64,000 nucleotides of DNA from Prauserella marina (lineage in GTDB: Bacteria; Actinomycetota; Actinomycetes; Mycobacteriales; Pseudonocardiaceae): assembly GCF_002240355.1 (NCBI RefSeq), contig NZ_CP016353.1, positions 6,787,919-6,851,918 of the forward strand, in the 5' to 3' direction. A program made the position numbers and the translations under genes. The notes beneath the pieces are model-generated. The model saw only the letters and a program-made list of their open reading frames with translations. It was not told the DNA's origin and searched no databases. Below are positions 60,043 through 64,000 of the stretch, piece after piece (position 1 is the stretch's first letter; the number at the start of each line of letters is the position of its first letter).

Positions 60043-60738
60043 TCATCTCGAACGCGCACCGGCCTGCCGTCGAGACCGCGCGGTCTTGCGCTTCTCGGTG
60101 CGTTCGATCAGCACCACCGTGGTCGGCGTATCCAGCACGCCGGAGCCACACATTGTCAGCGATGGCGCGTCGCCACCTGCCTTCGCGATCGCGACTCGAT
60201 CGCGCTCGATCTCGTCCTGGGCACTCGCGCCCTTCAACGCCACCAGGCTGCCCTTCGGTCGCACCAGAGGAAGACACCAACCGGCCAACCGAGCTAGGGG
60301 AGCTACCGCGCGAGCGGTCACGACATCGGCAAGACCTACTCGGTCGCGCACCTGCTTCTCTTCGGCTCGACCACGCAGAACCGTCAACGACAGAGAAAGC
60401 GTCTCGGACACCTCTGTCAGCCAGTCGACCCGCCGCGCCATCGGTTCCAGTAGCACGATATCGAGATCTGGCCTGCTGATGGCGAGCGGCACTCCGGGGA
60501 GTCCCGCGCCGGATCCGACATCGACAACTCGCGCGCCTTCCGGAATCACCTCACCGATGACAGCGGAGTTCAGTACGTGCCGATCCCACAAGCGATCAAC
60601 TTCGCGGGGCCCGATAAGTCCTCGCTCGACGCCGTGTCGCTCCAGAAGATCAACGTACTGCTCGGCCAGTTTCAGCCGGTCTCCGAAGATGGTGGACGCT
60701 GCCGCCGGAGCGGCGGACTCCGATCCGTCCAAGTCCAC
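60043..60738 (-). CDS. rsmG: 16S rRNA (guanine-527 N7) methyltransferase RsmG
   Basis: The 231-residue enzyme methylates G527 of 16S rRNA using SAM; loss gives streptomycin resistance in other bacteria. Motifs: WDRHVLNSAVIGEVIPEGARVVDVGSGAGLPGVPLAI (in part), LLEPMARRVDWL, VVTARAVAPL and VRPKGSLVALKG. GTG 60738 has GAGGAGG upstream. It is followed by parA 95 bp later. Confidence 0.93.
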   Translation of the reverse strand: MDLDGSESAAPAAASTIFGDRLKLAEQYVDLLERHGVERGLIGPREVDRLWDRHVLNSAVIGEVIPEGARVVDVGSGAGLPGVPLAISRPDLDIVLLEPMARRVDWLTEVSETLSLSLTVLRGRAEEKQVRDRVGLADVVTARAVAPLARLAGWCLPLVRPKGSLVALKGASAQDEIERDRVAIAKAGGDAPSLTMCGSGVLDTPTTVVLIERTEKRKTARSRRQAGARSR

Positions 60739-60763
60739 TGAACCACTCCTCCTCAGGCTCGCT

Positions 60764-60777
60764 GTTTCACGTGGAAC
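60764..60777. promoter_or_regulatory. parS site
   Basis: GTTTCACGTGGAAC, same variant as 59986-59999, 26 bp upstream of rsmG. Confidence 0.85.
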
Positions 60778-60871
60778 GAGCCCTGGTCGATTCTCCCCGA
60801 TGCCGACGCGAACGCGACGCGACAGTCCGCAGATGTGGAGAAGTCCACTGTCACTCTCGTCGCCGACCTGA

Positions 60872-60885
60872 GTTTCACGTGAAAC
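60872..60885. promoter_or_regulatory. parS site, canonical
   Basis: GTTTCACGTGAAAC is a perfect parS palindrome between jag and rsmG. Confidence 0.9.
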
Positions 60886-60892
60886 TCGGACA

Positions 60893-60926
60893 CAAAAAAG
60901 CGGCCCACCGGAATCCGGTGGGCCGC
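60893..60926 (-). terminator. Rho-independent terminator after jag
   Basis: GCGGCCCACCGGA and TCCGGTGGGCCGC form a 13-bp stem. Read on the minus strand it is followed by CTTTTTTGTG, so it ends the rpmH-jag transcript. Confidence 0.9.
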
Positions 60927-60944
60927 TCAACGAAAGGGGAGTGC

Positions 60945-61514
60945 TTACTCGGGGAGCACCACCACGCGACGCTTGGGCTCCTCGCCCTCGCTCTCGCTCG
61001 TAACGCCGTCGACGCCGGCGACCGCGTCGTGAACGACCTTCCGCTCGAACGGGCTCATCGGCTGCAATCGAGTGCGCTCACCAGAAGCCGCCACCGACTC
61101 CGCGGTGGACCGACCCAGTTCGCGTAGCTCTTCCCTTCGAGCCGCGCGCCAACCCGCGATGTCCAACATGAGCCTGCTGCGACTACCGGTCTCTTGCTGA
61201 ACCGCCAGCCGGGTCAGCTCCTGAAGGGATTCGAGAACGTTGCCACGGGTTCCGACAAGCTTGTCCAGGTCCTCGCCGCCGTCGATGCTGACGATCGCCC
61301 TGCCCGCCTCGACGTCGAGATCGATGTCGCCGTCGTAGTCCAGGATGTCGAGGAGCCGCTCCAGGTAGTCCCCAGCGATGTCGCCCTCCTGAACGAGCAC
61401 ATCGTCGTCGGAACTCTTCGACTCGGTAGCGCTCTGCTCCTCAGCTTCCTCCACGTTCGAGCCCTCGTCGGCCCTCTGTTGTTCGGCGCCAATAACCTCG
61501 GCGGTTTCCGACAT
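60945..61514 (-). CDS. jag: KhpB/Jag-like RNA-binding protein
   Basis: The 189-residue protein has an acidic N-terminus, a KH domain with GTRGNVLESLQELTRLAV, and an R3H domain ending FERKVVHDAVAGVDGV. KhpB-type proteins bind RNA and influence cell-wall growth. It is 26 bp after yidC in the conserved rpmH operon. The N-terminal Jag domain found in firmicutes is absent or reduced. Confidence 0.93.
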   Translation of the reverse strand: MSETAEVIGAEQQRADEGSNVEEAEEQSATESKSSDDDVLVQEGDIAGDYLERLLDILDYDGDIDLDVEAGRAIVSIDGGEDLDKLVGTRGNVLESLQELTRLAVQQETGSRSRLMLDIAGWRAARREELRELGRSTAESVAASGERTRLQPMSPFERKVVHDAVAGVDGVTSESEGEEPKRRVVVLPE

Positions 61515-61540
61515 GTCGTTCTCCTCTCAACGCGAGGGCG

Positions 61541-62638
61541 TCAGCGCCGCTTGCGTCCCTGTGTCTTCTTGCCTTGGGTGACCGGGCGCTGCTGGTTGCC
61601 ACCGTTCTTGGCCCAGGCGCCTCCGCGCGTGCCGCTGCCACTCTTCACGTTCTTGCCGTTCTTCGCGGATCCCTGTCCGCCGCTCTTGGGAGCCGGTTTC
61701 TGTCCCTCGTCGTCCGGCGTGGTCTCGTCCGCCTGCTGGGTGGCGTTCTGCTTCGGCTTCTGCCCCACCTGAGGTTTCTGTCCGGGCTTCGGCTTCTGGC
61801 CGGGCTTCGGGCCGAGGTTGGCGCGCTTCTCCTTGGCCTCGGCCTTCTTCGCTTCCTCTTCCTTGTCGATGCGCGTGTAGACGAGCCGCTGCTGCATCAA
61901 GGTCCAGCCGTTGTTGGCGAGCCAGTAGATCAACAGACCGACGGGGAAGAAGGCGCCGAAGATGAGGACACCGCCGGGGAAGATCCACAGGGTCAGCTTG
62001 TTCATCATCGCGGTCTGCGCGGTGGCCGAGGCCGGGTTCTGCCGTGCGACCGAGTGCCGTGCCGTGAAGTGGGTCGCGACGCTCGCGATGATCATCAACG
62101 GGATCGCGACGGGGGCGACGTGCCAGTGCCAGCCGGGATCCGCCGCCGCTGCACCGCCGCCAAGAGCGGAGACGTGGTTGATGGCGTCACCCAGGTTGAC
62201 ACCGAAAATCTTGGCGTCGACGTAGGAGCGGACACCCTCCGCGTCGAAGAAGTAGTTGCTTTCCTTCCCCGGCGCGAACATCCGGAGCACGTGGTTCAGA
62301 CCGATGAAGACCGGGATCTGCAACAGCATCGGTAGGCAGCTACCCAGCGGGTTGACCCCGTGCTCCCGCTGAAGGCGCTGCATTTCTTGCGCCTGCCGTT
62401 GGCGGTCGTTCGCGTACTTCTTCTGGACCTTCTTGATCTCCGGCGCGAAGTCCTGCATCTTCTTCATCGACCGGACTTGCTTCACGAACGGCTTGAACAT
62501 GATGCCGCGGACCGTGAAGGTCAGGAAGATGATGCCGAGGATCCAGGCAATCGCGTTATCCGCACCGAAGACGAAACCGAAGACCTTGTGCCAACACCAC
62601 AAGATGAACGACACAGGGTAGTAGATAAAGTCGAGCAC
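61541..62638 (-). CDS. yidC: Membrane protein insertase YidC
   Basis: The 365-residue insertase inserts and folds membrane proteins. It has the short gram-positive layout: an initial helix, coiled cytoplasmic hairpin (KKVQKKYANDRQRQAQEMQRL in part), NPLGSCLPMLLQIPVFIGLNHVLR (in part), and three further helices. The C-terminus is Lys/Gln/Gly-rich and basic. GTG start 4 bp after yidD. Confidence 0.95.
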   Translation of the reverse strand: MLDFIYYPVSFILWCWHKVFGFVFGADNAIAWILGIIFLTFTVRGIMFKPFVKQVRSMKKMQDFAPEIKKVQKKYANDRQRQAQEMQRLQREHGVNPLGSCLPMLLQIPVFIGLNHVLRMFAPGKESNYFFDAEGVRSYVDAKIFGVNLGDAINHVSALGGGAAAADPGWHWHVAPVAIPLMIIASVATHFTARHSVARQNPASATAQTAMMNKLTLWIFPGGVLIFGAFFPVGLLIYWLANNGWTLMQQRLVYTRIDKEEEAKKAEAKEKRANLGPKPGQKPKPGQKPQVGQKPKQNATQQADETTPDDEGQKPAPKSGGQGSAKNGKNVKSGSGTRGGAWAKNGGNQQRPVTQGKKTQGRKRR

Positions 62639-62642
62639 TGAG

Positions 62643-62975
62643 CTACTCCTCGGTAGACATACCAGGGCTTTGGCGCCGGAAGCTGAACTTCTCCGGCACG
62701 GGGTCTCGCCCCGGCGGGGTCCACGGACCGCACCGCAACAACCTGCGCACGGCGAGATAGGTACCGCGAGCGGCTCCGTGCCGCGTCAGCGCCTCGGCCG
62801 CGTAGGTGCTACAGCTCGGGTAGAACCGGCACATCGGGGGAAGAAATGGGGAGATGGCCTTGCGATAGAAGCGGATGGGGAGCAGCAGCACCCAGGCGAC
62901 CGGCGTCGGCCGTGGCGGACGGGTCGGCTCTTGGGTCTCGGCCGTCTCATTGCCGGCCATTTGCTCGTTACTCAC
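62643..62975 (-). CDS. yidD: Membrane protein insertion efficiency factor YidD
   Basis: The 110-residue protein has the YidD block [33 protein letters not shown] (described in part) with its conserved Cys and RFYPSCS motif, an N-terminal extension and a truncated C-terminus. It overlaps rnpA by 4 bp, so is coupled. Confidence 0.93.
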   Translation of the reverse strand: MSNEQMAGNETAETQEPTRPPRPTPVAWVLLLPIRFYRKAISPFLPPMCRFYPSCSTYAAEALTRHGAARGTYLAVRRLLRCGPWTPPGRDPVPEKFSFRRQSPGMSTEE

Positions 62976-63340
62976 ACCGCTGGTCCATGGTCGTGGCGGG
63001 CGGACGATGAAAGGCTCAATCGTCGCAGCGCGGCGTCAAGGTCCGAGCCCAGCTCGGCACTCGTCGCGGTTGCCGCGGGTGGAAGTGCCCGAACGACCAA
63101 CGCGCTCCCGGCCGGCAAGGTTCCGAGCCTGGCGCGCACAAGATGCCGTAGGCGTCGGGTGACTCGATGACGAACCACCGAATTGCCTACGGCTTTGCTC
63201 ACTACGAATCCCGCCTTCGTTCGCTCACCGCTATCGGTGAGCGCGTGCAGCACAAGGCGGCGGCGCCCTGCCCGGGCACCGCCGCGCATTACCGCACGGA
63301 ACTCCTCACTCCGCCGAAGACGGGCGTCAGTCGGTAGCAC
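62972..63340 (-). CDS. rnpA: Ribonuclease P protein component
   Basis: The 122-residue RnpA supports the RNase P RNA in 5' tRNA maturation. It has [40 protein letters not shown] (in part) with the RNR-type basic motif. GTG start 24 bp after rpmH. Confidence 0.95.
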   Translation of the reverse strand: MLPTDARLRRSEEFRAVMRGGARAGRRRLVLHALTDSGERTKAGFVVSKAVGNSVVRHRVTRRLRHLVRARLGTLPAGSALVVRALPPAATATSAELGSDLDAALRRLSLSSSARHDHGPAV

Positions 63341-63363
63341 GCCGCGCCTCGCAGGTGACGAAG

Positions 63364-63507
63364 TCAGGCGGACAGCTGCTGACGGCCCTTACGACGACGT
63401 GCCGCCAAAATGGCTCGACCCGCCCGCGTGCGCATCCGCAGCCGGAACCCATGGGTCCGCGCGCGACGGCGGTTGTTCGGCTGAAAGGTGCGCTTGCCCT
63501 TGCTCAC
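63364..63507 (-). CDS. rpmH: 50S ribosomal protein L34
   Basis: The 47-residue protein reads [20 protein letters not shown], then [20 protein letters not shown] and GRQQLSA. GTG start with GGAGAACTGAGCC upstream. It heads the rpmH-rnpA-yidD-yidC-jag operon that runs away from dnaA. Confidence 0.97.
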   Translation of the reverse strand: MSKGKRTFQPNNRRRARTHGFRLRMRTRAGRAILAARRRKGRQQLSA

Positions 63508-63938
63508 GGCTCAGTTCTCCTGGTCTCAACGTCTGCTCGTCATGTCACCCACTGACGTGCGGCTCCACCTTTGCCTGAACTCCTCGCCACAATGAAAGTC
63601 AGGTGGGCAGGCAAACGAGCCCGCGATCAGCGGCAGACCTTACGAGGGTACGCACCTGTCCCGGTGACACCGAAACCGGCCCCTTGAGTAGCGGAGCGCG
63701 ACTGCCATCATTATTGATCAACACCACGCACGATCGTCGAATGGCAACACGCCGTACACCATGAAATGCTGCCCCGGAAGCGAGTCTTGTGGCAACACGT
63801 ACGGCTTGTTAGCGTGCCTCTTCTCGGTTTTTCAGCGAGGGGTGCGTTCACGCCGCCGGAAGGTGGGAGACTCCGGCCGGCAGTACCTTGATCCCGCGGG
63901 ATGGAGTGCCCTCGGACCGCCGTACATTGATGCACAGT

Positions 63939-63959
63939 TGTGGACAACTATGTGGATAC
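63939..63959. promoter_or_regulatory. DnaA boxes in the presumed dnaA promoter
   Basis: TGTGGACAA at 63939-63947 is the complement of a perfect box TTGTCCACA. TGTGGATAC at 63951-63959 matches eight of nine bases. Autoregulatory DnaA sites in this gap are common in actinobacteria. Confidence 0.75.
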
Positions 63960-63965
63960 CTGCTG

Positions 63966-63990
63966 CGCAGGTCGACCACATCGACCTGCG
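63966..63990. promoter_or_regulatory. 25-bp perfect dyad upstream of dnaA
   Basis: CGCAGGTCGA-CCACA-TCGACCTGCG is a perfect 10-5-10 inverted repeat beside the DnaA boxes. It could be an operator or a leader hairpin; no assigned role. Confidence 0.5.
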
Positions 63991-64000
63991 TTGACGCACC

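Larger units (their letters stand above)
63508..64000. other. rpmH-dnaA intergenic region
   Basis: No gene is visible in these 490 bases. The left half probably contains the rpmH promoter. The right end holds DnaA boxes and a large dyad (separate entries) expected in a dnaA promoter. A palindrome ATCCCGCGGGAT lies at 63891-63902. dnaA itself would start to the right of the window. Confidence 0.6.

Noticed and set aside
1..64000. CRISPR arrays, rRNA and tRNA genes
   Set aside because: I saw no regularly spaced identical repeats and no cloverleaf or rRNA-like sequence in the non-coding gaps.

Overview
The window is high-GC actinobacterial chromosome beside the replication origin. Gene order in the right third (pcnA, a NUDIX gene, a DUF6049 gene, murJ, a pseudokinase gene, an ECF sigma/anti-sigma pair, trxB, trxA, cwlM, a GNAT-like gene, parB, parA, rsmG, jag, yidC, yidD, rnpA, rpmH) matches the mycobacterial block left of dnaA. 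The absence of FhaA-type genes, the intein-free dnaB and the many small regulator/enzyme pairs suggest Pseudonocardiaceae (Amycolatopsis, Prauserella or Saccharomonospora relatives). This is inferred from protein families and synteny, not from a database search. The window ends just upstream of where dnaA is expected.

Layout. 1-0.8 kb: start of a PhoX-like phosphatase, then a decayed MFS gene cut off by a repeat remnant. 0.9-16.2 kb: a conserved block of a HAD hydrolase, ino1 with a PadR regulator, a DUF5318 gene, a class A PBP (ponA), two tail-to-tail polytopic GT87-like genes, an endonuclease IV, two related secreted proteins with a C-terminal membrane anchor, rpsF-ssb-rpsR-rplI and dnaB. 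A 570-bp non-coding stretch before dnaB is rich in DnaA-box-like sequences. 16.2-23.7 kb: an accessory region of regulator/enzyme pairs (HxlR with an NADP-binding oxidoreductase, MerR with an imine-reductase-like protein, a RibD-like reductase with YCII and ECF42 sigma, VOC, two MarR regulators with a LigB-type dioxygenase). 23.7-27.8 kb: a 988-residue secreted protein of about 13 chaplin-like repeats and a second secreted protein. 28-35.6 kb: an AI-2E-family exporter with a two-component system, a DUF1707 protein, ptsI, ribokinase and a TetR regulator. 35.6-43.5 kb: leuS with a likely leucine attenuator, SdpI-like, AlgH-like, YbaB-like and TNT-domain proteins, and pcnA. 43.6-63.5 kb: cell-envelope and origin-proximal housekeeping genes. 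63.5-64 kb: the rpmH/dnaA intergenic region.

How the genes work together. PonA, MurJ, the pseudokinase, CwlM, D-Ala-D-Ala ligase, YidC/YidD and the SigM-type sigma factor with its anti-sigma are linked to envelope growth. ParA, ParB and three parS sites handle origin segregation. DnaB, Ssb and several DnaA-box clusters relate to replication. The most notable non-standard signals are a Leu-Leu-Leu leader peptide and terminator before leuS, a Shine-Dalgarno-sequestering leader before rpsF, the chaplin-like repeat protein, DnaA boxes between two convergent genes (one in the loop of a terminator-like hairpin), and a short element with inverted-repeat ends directly in front of cwlM.
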